Assembly: GCA_048267305.1 (NCBI GenBank)
Contig: JBLWXT010000002.1
Span: forward strand, 1-64,000
DNA length: 64,000 bases
Reading direction: 5' to 3'
DNA from: Owenweeksia sp048267305
Lineage (GTDB): Bacteria; Bacteroidota; Bacteroidia; Flavobacteriales; Schleiferiaceae
Shown: piece after piece, positions 8,985-19,045 of the stretch
Layout: every line of letters starts with the position of its first letter
Numbering within the stretch: position 1 is the first letter of the stretch
Made by a program: the position numbers and the translations under genes
Notes under the pieces: model-generated
Database searches by the model: none
Told to the model about the DNA's origin: nothing
What the model saw: the letters and a program-made list of their open reading frames with translations, nothing else

Positions 8985-9326
8985 TTATCTAAATGTTTTG
9001 GTGAGCCCAAGAATTCCGACTCCGATAAGGGCAAATGGTAAAACGGCAATAATTCCATTATCCCAAAGAAGAAAAAGCATAGCTACACCTCCAACTAAAA
9101 ATAATGCACCAAGCACAATTGAGAAATCCAAAGGTTTTTTAAGAGGTTCGTTTGCAGGTTTAATGCCTCCCTGTTTCTCAAGAATTCTCAATTGATCTAG
9201 AATATATTTGCTGTCAGATTCACTCATCTCATTTCTTTCCAGGTATCTGGTTACAGCATAATACCCATCTCCACGGCTCAAAATCTTTTTGCCGTATTCT
9301 AAAAGTTCTGTTCTCGATTTTCCCAT
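8985..9326 (-). CDS. Small membrane protein, unknown function
   Basis: A 113-residue protein: a soluble, charged N-terminal half (about residues 1-65, MGKSRTELLEYGKKILSRGD...) and two C-terminal transmembrane helices (about 70-90 and 93-110). I recognise no family. The start at 9326 is preferred over an ATG at 9350, because the extra eight codons would run through the terminator hairpin of the neighbouring transporter gene. It sits 23 bases after that hairpin begins and could be read by leak-through or from its own promoter. Confidence 0.6.
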   Translation of the reverse strand: MGKSRTELLEYGKKILSRGDGYYAVTRYLERNEMSESDSKYILDQLRILEKQGGIKPANEPLKKPLDFSIVLGALFLVGGVAMLFLLWDNGIIAVLPFALIGVGILGLTKTFR

Positions 9327-9341
9327 AACTAATGGTAAAAA

Positions 9342-9371
9342 AAATGCCACTCTCTTTCGAAAGTGGCATTT
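9342..9371 (-). terminator. Rho-independent terminator of the POT transporter
   Basis: A perfect 10-bp stem (AAATGCCACT 9342-9351 with AGTGGCATTT 9362-9371) and a 10-base loop, followed on the minus strand by a run of T (A-run 9335-9344 on the plus strand). It lies 23 bases after the transporter stop. Confidence 0.85.
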
Positions 9372-9393
9372 GTAATATTAAAAACGGTTGAAC

Positions 9394-10950
9394 TTAGTTT
9401 TCTTGCATTGAGGCAGCAGCTTCTTCCTTGCTCATGTCGCGCTCGGCTTCTTCTGCTCCATGTGTAAGGCGCTTTAATGGTTTAAGCAAGGCAATTACTA
9501 AAATACCAAACAGTACAGTGAAAATAGTGATACCGGCAAAGATGCTGTATTCTCCGTATTCGGCAGAGTTTTCACCTAATATACCGGCCACTTTTCCACC
9601 AAGACCTGTGGCCGCAAAGTATAATCCCATCATAAGAGATGCGAATTTTGCCGGGGCCAGTTTAGTGATGAAAGAAAGAGAAACGGGAGATGAGCTCAAT
9701 TCACCAATAGTATGGAAGAGGTAGGCCAGTACCAGCCAAATCATATTGGAGCTTCCGTTGGTTTCATAGTCTTTTACGGCAGCTACCATAAAGATAAATC
9801 CCATACCCATAATAATTGTTCCAATAGCCATCTTAAAGATAGATGAAGCTTCCTTTCCTTTCATTTTTCGCCTTGCCCAAAAAGAGGCCACGGCAACTGC
9901 AAAAATGGTAATGAAACCTGCATTGAGTCCCTGAAACATAGGGGTTGGAACGGTCCATCCAAATAGCACTCTGTCTGTTTTGGTTTCTGTGTAAACAGAC
10001 ATGAGGCCTCCTGCTTGTTCAAAAGCACCCCAAAAAACAATCACAATAAGAAACGAAAGAAGAAGTACCACAAACCGATCCTTATCTACCTTGGATTCCA
10101 ATTCTTTGTAAATCATCATCATCATCCCTACTACCAGGGAAAGGAAGATGAAAAGGGCGCCATATCCCCAGTGATCCACACCTTCAAAGGTGAAACCTGC
10201 GTATAATGAGAGGCCGATTAAAACCACAACAATAGCCAGGTGTAAAGGGGATTTTAGAAGTTTTCCATACAATTGACCAATGGAAACATCAGCCTGTTTA
10301 CTTTCAATGGAAGGCTTGTTGCCAACATCGGTTAAATATTTTTGCCCAGCTAGATAAACAACCAGTCCAAGAAGCATAGCTATACCAGCCATTCCAAAGC
10401 CTGCGTGCCAGCCCCATTGTGCTACTACGATTCCTACCAAAGTAGTGGCCAATAGCGAGCCCAGGTTAATACCGATATAGAAAATGCTAAAGCCTTTGTC
10501 TCTTCTGATATCTCCTTTTTTGTAAAGGCCACCCACCATGGTTGAAATGTTGGGCTTCAACATACCAACACCTAAGATAATAAGACCCAGGCCTGTGAAA
10601 AATGCCCAGTCTTGCTCAATGGCAAGCGTACCATGACCCAAAACCAGGGTTATGGCACCAAAGAGTACTGTCTTTTTCTGCCCCAGTAGTTTATCGGCCA
10701 GTATCCCTCCGGGAATTGAAACCACATATACCAACATTACATACCAACCATAAAGCTGATACGCCTCAAGGTCGGTCCAGCCCATTCCTGGCCCGTTTTC
10801 ATTGGTAGCGGTGGCAATCATGTATATTACCAATATGGCACGCATACCATAGTATGAGAAACGCTCCCACATTTCGGTGAGAAATAAAACGTATAATCCT
10901 TTGGGGTGCCCCCAAAGTTCCTGATTAGGAGCTGCTGCAGCGTTGGTCAT
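9394..10950 (-). CDS. POT-family oligopeptide:H+ symporter
   Basis: Inner-membrane major-facilitator protein importing di- and tripeptides with protons. The N-terminal HPKGLYVLFLTEMWERFSYY carries the ExxER-type motif of proton coupling (about residues 26-30), and GFSIFYIGINLGSL matches the PTR2 signature in helix 5. There are about 14 hydrophobic segments over 518 residues, a normal length for bacterial POT proteins with the extra helix pair. A strong terminator follows. The adjacent upstream gene is a DPP-IV-type peptidase, so the two probably form a peptide-use pair: extracytoplasmic cleavage into dipeptides, then uptake. Confidence 0.92.
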   Translation of the reverse strand: MTNAAAAPNQELWGHPKGLYVLFLTEMWERFSYYGMRAILVIYMIATATNENGPGMGWTDLEAYQLYGWYVMLVYVVSIPGGILADKLLGQKKTVLFGAITLVLGHGTLAIEQDWAFFTGLGLIILGVGMLKPNISTMVGGLYKKGDIRRDKGFSIFYIGINLGSLLATTLVGIVVAQWGWHAGFGMAGIAMLLGLVVYLAGQKYLTDVGNKPSIESKQADVSIGQLYGKLLKSPLHLAIVVVLIGLSLYAGFTFEGVDHWGYGALFIFLSLVVGMMMMIYKELESKVDKDRFVVLLLSFLIVIVFWGAFEQAGGLMSVYTETKTDRVLFGWTVPTPMFQGLNAGFITIFAVAVASFWARRKMKGKEASSIFKMAIGTIIMGMGFIFMVAAVKDYETNGSSNMIWLVLAYLFHTIGELSSSPVSLSFITKLAPAKFASLMMGLYFAATGLGGKVAGILGENSAEYGEYSIFAGITIFTVLFGILVIALLKPLKRLTHGAEEAERDMSKEEAAASMQEN

Positions 10951-11021
10951 AAGGGTGTGTTATAAAGTGAAATTCTTTTTAAAAAATTAAATCAGCGAGC
11001 CAAAATATCAAAATTCCGGCA

Positions 11022-13205
11022 CTAAAGATTTTCTTTAATGAAATTGGTCATCATAGTGTACAGGTGGTAGCGGGTATTACCACCGTAAATTCCGTGGTTT
11101 TTATCGGGATAGATGAACAAATCAAATTGCTTATTGGCTTGAACCAATGATTCCGTCATGCGTGTGGTATTTTGTAAATGCACATTGTCATCAGCACTTC
11201 CATGAATGAGCATGTACTTGCCTTCCAGCTTTGCCACATGATTGATGGGGGAGTTGTCATCATATCCGCCCGGATTTTCCTGTGGTGTACGCATGTAGCG
11301 CTCGGTATAAATACTGTCATAAAATCTCCAGTTGGTAACAGGTGCCACGGCAATGGCCATTTTAAATACATCGGCACCTTTGGTAATGGCAAGGCTGCTC
11401 ATATAGCCCCCGTAGCTCCATCCCCAAATGCCCATGCGGTTGGCATCCACATAAGGCAAGGTACCCAGATATTTGGCTGCTGAAATCTGATCTTCAGTTT
11501 CCACCTTACCCAACTGCTGGTATGTTGTGGTGCGGAAATCCCGGCCACGGGCACCGGTGCCGCGGTTATCTACCGAAGCAATAATGTATCCCTGGTTGGC
11601 CAAAGATTGATAGTAGAAATGGTTAAAACCGTCATATTGATTTTTTACGGTTTGTGATCCCGGGCCACCGTAAACAAACATTAATACAGGGTATTCCTTG
11701 GCAGGATCAAAATCTGCAGGTTTCATAATCCAGCCATTTAGCTCCGTGCCTTCTTCGTTCTTAAACTTGAAAAATTCTTTAGAGGCCAGTGTATAACCTT
11801 CGAGCTTCTGCTGTAGCGAGGCATTGTCTGTAAGAGTACGGATTTGCTTTCCATTGCTGGTGTGGAGGGTTTCCAGGGTAGGCACGTCTTTAGATGAGTA
11901 GCTGTTGATGTAAAACTTAAAACCATCACTAAACTCGGCATTGTTCCAGCCTTTTTTCTCACTTAGCTTTTGTTTTCCCTTTCCGTTGAGATTGATTTTA
12001 TACACCGCTCGCTCCAAAGGGGATTCTTCAGCTGACTGATAATAGATGGTTTTGTTTTCTTCATCCACACCGTAAAATTGGGTTACATCCCACTTGCCGC
12101 TGGTGATTTGCTTCTTCTGCTTTCCACTGGCATCCATGTGATAAATGTGCATGTAGCCATCTTTTTCGCTGGTCCAGATAAAGCTGCCATCCTTTAAAAA
12201 GGTAAGGTTGTCGTTAATTTCAAGATAGGCAGGTGCTTTTTCTTCATATAACTTGGTCACTTCAGCCTTATCGGCAGATACCTTCCAGATATTGAGGTGA
12301 TCCTGATGGCGGTTCATGGTAAAGATTACCAACTCGTGATTAGCATGAGTCATTTTTATCCGTGGAATGTACTCGTAGCTTTCAGGAATTTTCACCTCAG
12401 TATCCTTCTTATTCTCTACATCAAAAAGATGGATAGTAACCTTAGAATTAGGTTCTCCCGCCTTGGGGTACTTAAACTCATCCTCATGAGGATACAGGTC
12501 TTTCCCGAAAATATCCATGGAGAATAAGGGAACTTCGCGCTCATCGGTTTGGTAATAGGCGATGTATTTTCCATCTGGAGACCACTCAAACCCTTTGTGA
12601 AAGCTAAATTCCTCTTCATAAACCCAATCAACCGAACCCGCCATAAAAGCATCATCTTCACCTTTTCCAAAAGAGGTAAGCTCGCGATTATCGGAGCTAA
12701 AGTCTTGAATATGCATGCGGTTATCCTTAACAAAGGCAACCTTGTTTTCTGTTGGGGAAAATGTGGCCAATTGTTGTTTGCCTTCAGTAGCCAATGAATC
12801 CAGCTTTCCGGATTTTAAATCATAAACATAATAGCGGCTCTTGCTGCTATGGCGATAAATAGACTCTTTATCCGTTGCCAGTAAAACCTTGGTTTCGTCC
12901 GGGCTAAATTCGTAATCGTCAAAGGCAATGTCTTTTCCGGTTTGCTCCTTAATTACTTTTTGAGAAAGTATTAATCCAACGGATTTTCCGGTTTTATAAC
13001 TAAATTTTTCAATGGTAGGGCCCTGATCGGCACGTGTGAGGGCGGTGTAGTGCAGGCCATCATTCATGGAATTAAGGCCAGAGGTACTTCTGGCGGCAAA
13101 TTCATAACGTTTCCAAACGTCTTCGAGAGTAACTTTTTTACCTTGCGCGAAGGTTACAAGTTGAAATGAGATAAGGGTTAAAACAAAAACTACCTTTCTG
13201 ATCAT
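11022..13205 (-). CDS. Prolyl oligopeptidase family S9 / dipeptidyl peptidase IV
   Basis: Exported S9B serine peptidase releasing Xaa-Pro or Xaa-Ala dipeptides from N-termini. Signal peptide MIRKVVFVLTLISFQLVTFAQ, an N-terminal eight-bladed propeller (about residues 30-470) containing EEEFSFHKGFEWSPDG with the paired glutamates that bind the substrate amino terminus, then the alpha/beta-hydrolase domain with WGWSYGG (nucleophile), HGSADDNVH (Asp) and PDKNHGI (His). The start at 13205 is chosen over 13271: the longer form adds 22 unrelated residues in front of a clean signal peptide and would run into the divergent neighbour at 13257. Length 727 is normal. It is paired by position and probable function with the POT transporter. 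Confidence 0.93.
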   Translation of the reverse strand: MIRKVVFVLTLISFQLVTFAQGKKVTLEDVWKRYEFAARSTSGLNSMNDGLHYTALTRADQGPTIEKFSYKTGKSVGLILSQKVIKEQTGKDIAFDDYEFSPDETKVLLATDKESIYRHSSKSRYYVYDLKSGKLDSLATEGKQQLATFSPTENKVAFVKDNRMHIQDFSSDNRELTSFGKGEDDAFMAGSVDWVYEEEFSFHKGFEWSPDGKYIAYYQTDEREVPLFSMDIFGKDLYPHEDEFKYPKAGEPNSKVTIHLFDVENKKDTEVKIPESYEYIPRIKMTHANHELVIFTMNRHQDHLNIWKVSADKAEVTKLYEEKAPAYLEINDNLTFLKDGSFIWTSEKDGYMHIYHMDASGKQKKQITSGKWDVTQFYGVDEENKTIYYQSAEESPLERAVYKINLNGKGKQKLSEKKGWNNAEFSDGFKFYINSYSSKDVPTLETLHTSNGKQIRTLTDNASLQQKLEGYTLASKEFFKFKNEEGTELNGWIMKPADFDPAKEYPVLMFVYGGPGSQTVKNQYDGFNHFYYQSLANQGYIIASVDNRGTGARGRDFRTTTYQQLGKVETEDQISAAKYLGTLPYVDANRMGIWGWSYGGYMSSLAITKGADVFKMAIAVAPVTNWRFYDSIYTERYMRTPQENPGGYDDNSPINHVAKLEGKYMLIHGSADDNVHLQNTTRMTESLVQANKQFDLFIYPDKNHGIYGGNTRYHLYTMMTNFIKENL

Positions 13206-13256
13206 TTTGTGATTTTTAATAAAGATTGACGAAAATAGAATTTTTACCTGACCGCA

Positions 13257-14660
13257 ATGGAGTATAACCAAATTAATGCAGGCCTAAAGGCAGAACTTGA
13301 AGGGGTGGTGGGCAAATATAATGCTTACGATAGTGCCGAAAAACTACACGAATATTCTCATGATGAAACAGAGGACCTAAGCTATTTGCCGGAGTTGGTG
13401 CTTAGGCCTGAAACGCCAGAGGAGATATCCCAAATCTTAAGGATATGTACGGACAATAATATCCCGGTAACACCAAGCGGAGCGCGTACAGGGCTTAGTG
13501 GTGGGGCATTGCCCCTTATGGGTGGAGTAAACCTCTCGCTTGAGCGGATGAACAGGATTATTGAAATTGATGAAAGAAACCTGCAAGCCACAGTTGAGCC
13601 GGGCGTTATCAATCAGGTTTTTCACAATGCCTGTAAGGACAAAGGCTTGTTTTATCCCCCCGACCCCAGCAGTTGGGGGAGTTGTTTTATAGGTGGAAAC
13701 CTGGCCTTGAATGCCGGAGGACCCAAGGCCGTAAAGTATGGAGTTACCAATGCCTATGTTTTGAATTTGGAAGTAGTGCTTCCAACAGGTGAAATTATAT
13801 GGACGGGAGCCAACGTGCTTAAAAACAGCACGGGTTATAATCTTACTCAACTTATGGTGGGTAGTGAGGGAACTTTAGGCGTTATCACCAAAGCCGTGTT
13901 CAGGCTCATTCCCTATCCAAAGCACAATTTGCTTATGCTGGTTCCTTTCGCTTCCGCGGAAAAGGCTTGCGAGGCAGTATCGGCCATTTTTAGGGCAGGT
14001 ATTACCCCAAGTGGTATGGAGTTTATGGAGCGCGATGCTATTGACTGGACATTGAAATATGTGGATGATGTACAATTGCCCATTGGAGATGATGTTCAGG
14101 CGCATCTTTTAATTGAGGTGGATGGAAACGATGAAAATGTGCTTATGGATGATTGCCAGAAAATGGCAGAAATAGTGGAGCAATTTGGCGCTGGTGAGGT
14201 GCTTTTTGCAGACAATCAATCCGATAAGGATGCCCTTTGGAAATTAAGAAGGAGAGTGGGTGAGGCCGTTAAGTCCCATTCTGTATATAAGGAGGAAGAC
14301 ACTGTTGTGCCGCGTGCCGAATTAGCGAAGCTTCTGAAAGGTGTAAAGGATATTGGTGCCAAGTATGGCTTTAAGTCTGTTTGCTATGGCCATGCCGGTG
14401 ATGGCAATCTGCATGTGAATATTGTAAAGGATAGTATGCGTGATGAAGCCTGGAGCACAGAGCTACCCAAGGGTATCAGGGAAATATTTACCCTGGTAAA
14501 ATCACTGGGAGGAACCATCAGTGGAGAACACGGCATTGGTTTGGTGCAGAAAAATTATCTTGATGTTGTTTTTTCAGAAAAGATGATTGAGTTGCAAAAA
14601 GCGATAAAACAGGTATTTGATCCTGCTCAAATTCTCAACCCTGGTAAGGTATTCCCTTAG
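13257..14660 (+). CDS. FAD-binding oxidase, GlcD/D-lactate dehydrogenase-like
   Basis: VAO-family flavoprotein that oxidises a 2-hydroxy acid (glycolate, D-lactate or similar; substrate not determined). The N-terminal FAD_binding_4 domain (about residues 37-220) has PSGARTGLSGGALPL for pyrophosphate binding; the C-terminal FAD-oxidase domain (about 225-465) includes CYGHAGDGNLHVN and GGTISGEHGIGL. Length 467 fits a GlcD-like single subunit without an iron-sulfur extension. The ATG lies 51 bases from the divergent DPP-IV start, so the two genes share a short promoter region. Confidence 0.9.
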   Translation: MEYNQINAGLKAELEGVVGKYNAYDSAEKLHEYSHDETEDLSYLPELVLRPETPEEISQILRICTDNNIPVTPSGARTGLSGGALPLMGGVNLSLERMNRIIEIDERNLQATVEPGVINQVFHNACKDKGLFYPPDPSSWGSCFIGGNLALNAGGPKAVKYGVTNAYVLNLEVVLPTGEIIWTGANVLKNSTGYNLTQLMVGSEGTLGVITKAVFRLIPYPKHNLLMLVPFASAEKACEAVSAIFRAGITPSGMEFMERDAIDWTLKYVDDVQLPIGDDVQAHLLIEVDGNDENVLMDDCQKMAEIVEQFGAGEVLFADNQSDKDALWKLRRRVGEAVKSHSVYKEEDTVVPRAELAKLLKGVKDIGAKYGFKSVCYGHAGDGNLHVNIVKDSMRDEAWSTELPKGIREIFTLVKSLGGTISGEHGIGLVQKNYLDVVFSEKMIELQKAIKQVFDPAQILNPGKVFP

Positions 14661-14910
14661 AATACAGGTGAAAAGGTTGTAACGCGTTTGTGAGATATAT
14701 TTGTAGGATAATTCGAGGTGTTTATAGTGCTATTTATTGGCATTCCGGCTTCTATTAATATTCCTCAAAATTAAAATGGGTGACATTCGGTCACAGCTTC
14801 CATAAATGTATCGAACAAATAGAAACACAACACATGATCTCTCTACTGGATAGTTCCATCCCTACACTAATGCCTTCACAAATTAGCGCCTGCCTAATCT
14901 CCGTTGGTGT

Positions 14911-15276
14911 ATGAAGTGCTTGCTAATAGATGACAACCCCATAGATCTCATGGTAAATGAGAAGGTACTCTCTACTTGTTTCGCTGATCTGGAAGTTACC
15001 AAGGTACTCTCCGGTGCTGAAGCACTAAAATATTTACGCGGGTGTGACGCCTTACCGGAAATTATATTGCTGGATATCAATATGCCCGAAATGAATGGGT
15101 TCGAGTTTTTGGAGGAATATAAGCGCTTGTTTAAACACAATCCCAAAGCAAGAATCTACATACTATCCTCATCAATTGATCCTTCAGATATTAGTAAGGC
15201 AAATGAAGAACAGGAGGTAAGAGCTTTTATGAAAAAGCCACTAAATATAGATGAGGTGGTTTCCAAGATAAAATAG
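14911..15276 (+). CDS. Stand-alone response regulator receiver protein
   Basis: A 121-residue CheY-like receiver domain with no output domain. Acidic pocket DD at residues 7-8 (LLIDDNPID), phospho-acceptor Asp in ILLDINMPEMNGF near residue 52, switch serine in IYILSSS and the conserved Lys in FMKKPL. It probably relays phosphate in a phosphorelay or acts by protein contact. No histidine kinase lies nearby. The 250-base gap upstream has only a weak promoter-like TATATTTG at 14696-14703. Confidence 0.88.
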   Translation: MKCLLIDDNPIDLMVNEKVLSTCFADLEVTKVLSGAEALKYLRGCDALPEIILLDINMPEMNGFEFLEEYKRLFKHNPKARIYILSSSIDPSDISKANEEQEVRAFMKKPLNIDEVVSKIK

Positions 15277-15372
15277 CAATACTGAGCGGCTAAGTAGTTT
15301 TTACGTAAACTATTTGGTGTTGGTTTTTAAGAAAGTATTTACTTACTTATACGCCCTTTTAAAGCCAACATT

Positions 15373-17781
15373 ATGCGTAAATTTTACTTTCTCTGTTTCG
15401 CTCTTTTTTCGCTCGGCACTTCCGCGAATCACCTTTTGGGTGGTGAAATTTACTGGGAATGTACGGGAAATGGTCAGTACATATTTTATATGGATTTATA
15501 TCGGGAGTGTGCTGTTGGGTCATCTGCTTTCTCCTCTACAGAGGCTATAAGTGGTCCTCAGGGAAATATATCGTTAACGCGTCAATATCAGTTAGATATT
15601 TCACCTTCCTGTTCAGGTGGTTCGGGTTTATTTTGCGGAATGCCAGGCCCAAGCGGGCAAGGGGCTGTGGAGTATCATCATTATAAAAGTTCACTAATTA
15701 CCCTTACAGGCTCCCCGCCACCTTCAGGCTGGTCATTTAACTGGAATGCCTGTTGTAGACCAGGTGGCGTTGTTAATACTTTTACAGGTGGGTTTCGTTT
15801 AGATTCTAAAATGTATGCTTCACCAAGTGGATGTAATTCTTCACCTTATTTTGTTTCAAACCCTGCGGTAGGTATTAATAAATTTAACAAAACTCTGAGC
15901 GTGATGACTCAATCTGAAAGTGCAGAGGATTCATTGTATTACCGTATTGTAGCCCCACTGGCATCAGCTAATTCACCTGTTGTCTTTAATGCTGGTTATA
16001 GTGCCAATAGCCCGTTTCCCAGCACATCTACCAACCCTTCCAATGGCCCTGTTTCAATAGATCATAATTTGGGTTTAATTTCCATGGATATTCAGGCTAT
16101 GGCTACAGGAGGAGGGTATGCATACGGAATAAAAGTTGAACAATGGAGAGACAATTTGCTGCTTTCGGAGGTGTTACGTGATATGACTACAACGGCAAAG
16201 GGTGCTATTGCTCATACCAATCCTCCTGTTGTATCTTTTGATTCAACCAATTTTAGTTTTGCCGGGCCCTCGCTGATAGAAACTTATCCAGGTGATACCA
16301 TCTATTTCGAACTCAGCGGTGCTGATGCTGACTATAACTCTGGAGCTAATCGTTTTCAAAGAATAACTTTCAGCGCGAGAGGAAGAGCATTGGATTCTTT
16401 GTGGGGTGGGATAGCCAATTATTCCGGTAAGCCCATAATTACTCCCCATAATCAGTTAGGTTATACCCAAACCATAAGAAACAGCATTGTTTTTTCATGG
16501 GTTATTGCTGCTGAACACAATAATGGATATAAGACCTCACATGACTTTATGTTTACTTTTAACGATGATCATTGTCCACTAAATGGAATTACAAATATTC
16601 CGTTAAGAATTGATGTAATAAGCATTTCAAATATTAAAGCTGATACTTTGAAGATTTGTCAGGATGATAGCGTAAATCTGCTTGGCTTTACCAAAAGTGG
16701 AACTTATCAATGGTCGCCATCAAACGGGCTTTCATCTACAACGGTTTCAGCCCCCATGGCCTCACCTGCCAGTTCTCAGTATTATTATTTAACAGATCCT
16801 GCCAATCCAGGTTTTATGGATTCAGTTTATGTGGATGTTACACCCAGGAGCTACTTTAACCTTGCTTTTAACAACGGTCAATTAACACTAACGGACAGTG
16901 CTCAGACCACAGCCAGGACTTGGTATTACAACGGTATTCCGTTTAACTACCCTCTTGATACGCTTACCCCATTTGGTTTGGGAGATTATTATGTGGTGGC
17001 AAAAGCAGGGTCTTGTCAGTTTACCTCTGATACAGTAAACATTACATCAGGAATGAGCTTTTCGGTAACTGCTCCAAATAATGGGGGCTATTCTGGAACA
17101 CCCGCAGTTGTAACCGGTGCACTCGGAGTAACCTTTCAGGTAAACCAAAATGTAAATGTGAGTTGGGTTTCCATCCCCGGAATTACGGACCTATACGGTA
17201 AAACGGGCGGGTATAATCTAAACTTAAAAGTTTACGACAACACCCAAACGAAGATGTTTAATACTGATGTGACGATAACAAAACCGATAGATGATGTTTT
17301 GAAAATTGGAACAAATCTCAGCCTGATGGCCAATCAGGATTATACTGTTGTTGTGAGTGGAGACACAGGTTATGCCTTTAGTCTATATGATAATATAGCA
17401 CTACCATACACTCCTCAAAATGTAGGCTTTACGGTTAAGGCTTTATTGGGAGGTAGTGCAGGGCAATTTCCAACAACTCCTGTTTCGTATGCCTTGCCAA
17501 TTTCATTAGGGATAGATAAAACTGTAGACCTTGACGAGCTTGGTGCACATACCTGGAGCATTTACCCAAATCCCGCAAAGGATGAAATTAGGATAACCGG
17601 ATTGAATGGCCCTTGTTCTATTGAATTGGTTGAGGTCAATGGAAAAGTGATAAAAACTGTCCATTTGAAGAAAGATCAGAAAGAGGTGAACTTGAACCGC
17701 GGTGAATTGGCTTCAGGCCTATACTTCATTAAAGTTCAGTTTGATAATAGCACTTCGGTGAAGAAGGTATTGTTTCAATAG
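15373..17781 (+). CDS. Large secreted protein with T9SS type A sorting domain
   Basis: An 802-residue extracellular or surface protein. The signal peptide ends near residue 18 (LFSLGTSANH). The start of the mature chain (HLLGGEIYWECTGNGQYIFY) is typical of a large Bacteroidota family of unknown function whose members carry several immunoglobulin-like or PKD-like modules. The C-terminal 75 residues form a type A sorting domain (WSIYPNPAKDEIRITGL ... GLYFIKVQF), which directs export through the PorSS/type IX system and surface attachment. Cysteines cluster in the N-terminal 130 residues. It is monocistronic and followed by a strong terminator. Confidence 0.88.
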   Translation: MRKFYFLCFALFSLGTSANHLLGGEIYWECTGNGQYIFYMDLYRECAVGSSAFSSTEAISGPQGNISLTRQYQLDISPSCSGGSGLFCGMPGPSGQGAVEYHHYKSSLITLTGSPPPSGWSFNWNACCRPGGVVNTFTGGFRLDSKMYASPSGCNSSPYFVSNPAVGINKFNKTLSVMTQSESAEDSLYYRIVAPLASANSPVVFNAGYSANSPFPSTSTNPSNGPVSIDHNLGLISMDIQAMATGGGYAYGIKVEQWRDNLLLSEVLRDMTTTAKGAIAHTNPPVVSFDSTNFSFAGPSLIETYPGDTIYFELSGADADYNSGANRFQRITFSARGRALDSLWGGIANYSGKPIITPHNQLGYTQTIRNSIVFSWVIAAEHNNGYKTSHDFMFTFNDDHCPLNGITNIPLRIDVISISNIKADTLKICQDDSVNLLGFTKSGTYQWSPSNGLSSTTVSAPMASPASSQYYYLTDPANPGFMDSVYVDVTPRSYFNLAFNNGQLTLTDSAQTTARTWYYNGIPFNYPLDTLTPFGLGDYYVVAKAGSCQFTSDTVNITSGMSFSVTAPNNGGYSGTPAVVTGALGVTFQVNQNVNVSWVSIPGITDLYGKTGGYNLNLKVYDNTQTKMFNTDVTITKPIDDVLKIGTNLSLMANQDYTVVVSGDTGYAFSLYDNIALPYTPQNVGFTVKALLGGSAGQFPTTPVSYALPISLGIDKTVDLDELGAHTWSIYPNPAKDEIRITGLNGPCSIELVEVNGKVIKTVHLKKDQKEVNLNRGELASGLYFIKVQFDNSTSVKKVLFQ

Positions 17782-17801
17782 ATAATATCATCCATAATTT
17801 G

Positions 17802-17841
17802 AAATCCCGTTTTGGCTAATGTTGAAATGGGATTTTTTTTT
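17802..17841. terminator. Bidirectional rho-independent terminator
   Basis: The 11-position stem AAATCCCGTTT / AAATGGGATTT (one G-T pair) is followed by eight or nine T on the plus strand, 20 bases after the stop of the T9SS protein gene. The convergent aminotransferase gene ends inside its 3' side. Confidence 0.8.
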
Positions 17842-19027
17842 AGAGTAAATCAATCCCCTCTAAAAGTACTTTACAGGCCAGTTTGATGTCTTCTTCAGCA
17901 ATGTTGAGTGGAGGGCTTAATCGAATGGCATTATCGCAGAAAAGGAACCAATCAGAGATTACTCCATTATCGAGGCAATGGGCAATTACGGTTTGCACAT
18001 TTTCAAACGTATCCAGTTGTACGGCCAGCATTAGCCCCTTGCCTCTTACTTCCTTTATTTTGGGATGTACCAATAGCTTCCTGAACAGCTTTTCTTTTTT
18101 AGGAACTCCTGCAGGAAGTTTATCATCTAATATCACATTAAGGCACGCAAGAGATGCCGCACAGGAAACGGGGTGCCCGCCAAAGGTGGTAATATGCCCC
18201 AGTATTGGGTTTTCCTTAAAGTGATCCATCAATTTTTTAGAAGCTATAAACGCTCCAATCGGCATTCCACCACCCATACCCTTGGCAAGAGTGATAATGT
18301 CGGGCTTTACATTGTAATGTTGATGAGCAAAGAGTTTCCCTGTACGCCCAAAACCCGTTTGCACTTCATCAAATATGAGGAGTGTTCCGGTATCCTTGCA
18401 CTTTTGGCGTAAAGCCATCAGGTAACCATCTGCGGGTGGAATGTAGCCGGCTTCACCCTGCACAGGCTCCACCATTACAGCCGCGGTTTTGGTAGTGATT
18501 TGTTCTAAATCTTCAATAGAATTAAACTGGATACTTTTTGTTCCTGGTAGTAATGGTCTGAATCCTCGCTTAAATTCTTCATCACCAATAATGCTAAGGA
18601 CGCCTTGTGTACTACCGTGATAGGCCTTGTTCATACTGATGATCTCAGTGCGGCCGGTTGCGCGTTTTGCCAGTTTCATGGCGCCTTCGTTAGCCTCGCT
18701 TCCCGAGTTTACAAAGTAGGTGGACTCAAATCCCTTACCTAAAACCTCTGATAGTTTTTGCGCCAGCTTTACCTGTGGTGATTGTATATACTCGCCATAT
18801 ACCATAAGGTGTAAATAGGCGTCAACCTGATCCTTAATAGCCTTTACCACCTTGGGGTGACGATGACCAATGCTACTTACTGAAATCCCGGAAATAAGGT
18901 CGAGGTACTTTTTTCCATTCGGTTCAAAAAGGTAAGAGCCCTCGGCTTTTACAATTTCAAGCCCCATAGGGAAATCAGTAGTTTGAGCAAGGTGTTGAAG
19001 AAAAAGCTGTCTTTGTGTTAGTGCCAT
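17840..19027 (-). CDS. Class III PLP-dependent aminotransferase (acetylornithine/ornithine type)
   Basis: Cytosolic fold-type I aminotransferase of the class III family, close to acetylornithine, ornithine or 4-aminobutyrate aminotransferases; the exact amine donor cannot be fixed. Phosphate-binding NSGSEANEGAMKLA near residue 108, the Asp contacting the pyridine nitrogen in LLIFDEVQTGFGRTGK, and the Schiff-base Lys in ITLAKGMGGGMPIGA near residue 250. Length 395 is normal. No arginine-biosynthesis genes surround it, so the gene is more likely catabolic or generic. A TAnnTTTG element lies just before the start, which implies a very short leader. Confidence 0.88.
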   Translation of the reverse strand: MALTQRQLFLQHLAQTTDFPMGLEIVKAEGSYLFEPNGKKYLDLISGISVSSIGHRHPKVVKAIKDQVDAYLHLMVYGEYIQSPQVKLAQKLSEVLGKGFESTYFVNSGSEANEGAMKLAKRATGRTEIISMNKAYHGSTQGVLSIIGDEEFKRGFRPLLPGTKSIQFNSIEDLEQITTKTAAVMVEPVQGEAGYIPPADGYLMALRQKCKDTGTLLIFDEVQTGFGRTGKLFAHQHYNVKPDIITLAKGMGGGMPIGAFIASKKLMDHFKENPILGHITTFGGHPVSCAASLACLNVILDDKLPAGVPKKEKLFRKLLVHPKIKEVRGKGLMLAVQLDTFENVQTVIAHCLDNGVISDWFLFCDNAIRLSPPLNIAEEDIKLACKVLLEGIDLL

Positions 19028-19031
19028 TGTG

Positions 19032-19039
19032 CAAAGGTA
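19032..19039 (-). promoter_or_regulatory. Putative -7 promoter element of the aminotransferase gene
   Basis: TACCTTTG on the minus strand ends 5 bases before the ATG at 19027, so the transcript would be nearly leaderless. Confidence 0.35.
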
Positions 19040-19045
19040 AGTTTG

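Noticed and set aside
13206..13271. DPP-IV start at 13271
   Set aside because: Would add 22 residues ahead of a complete signal peptide and overlap the divergent gene.
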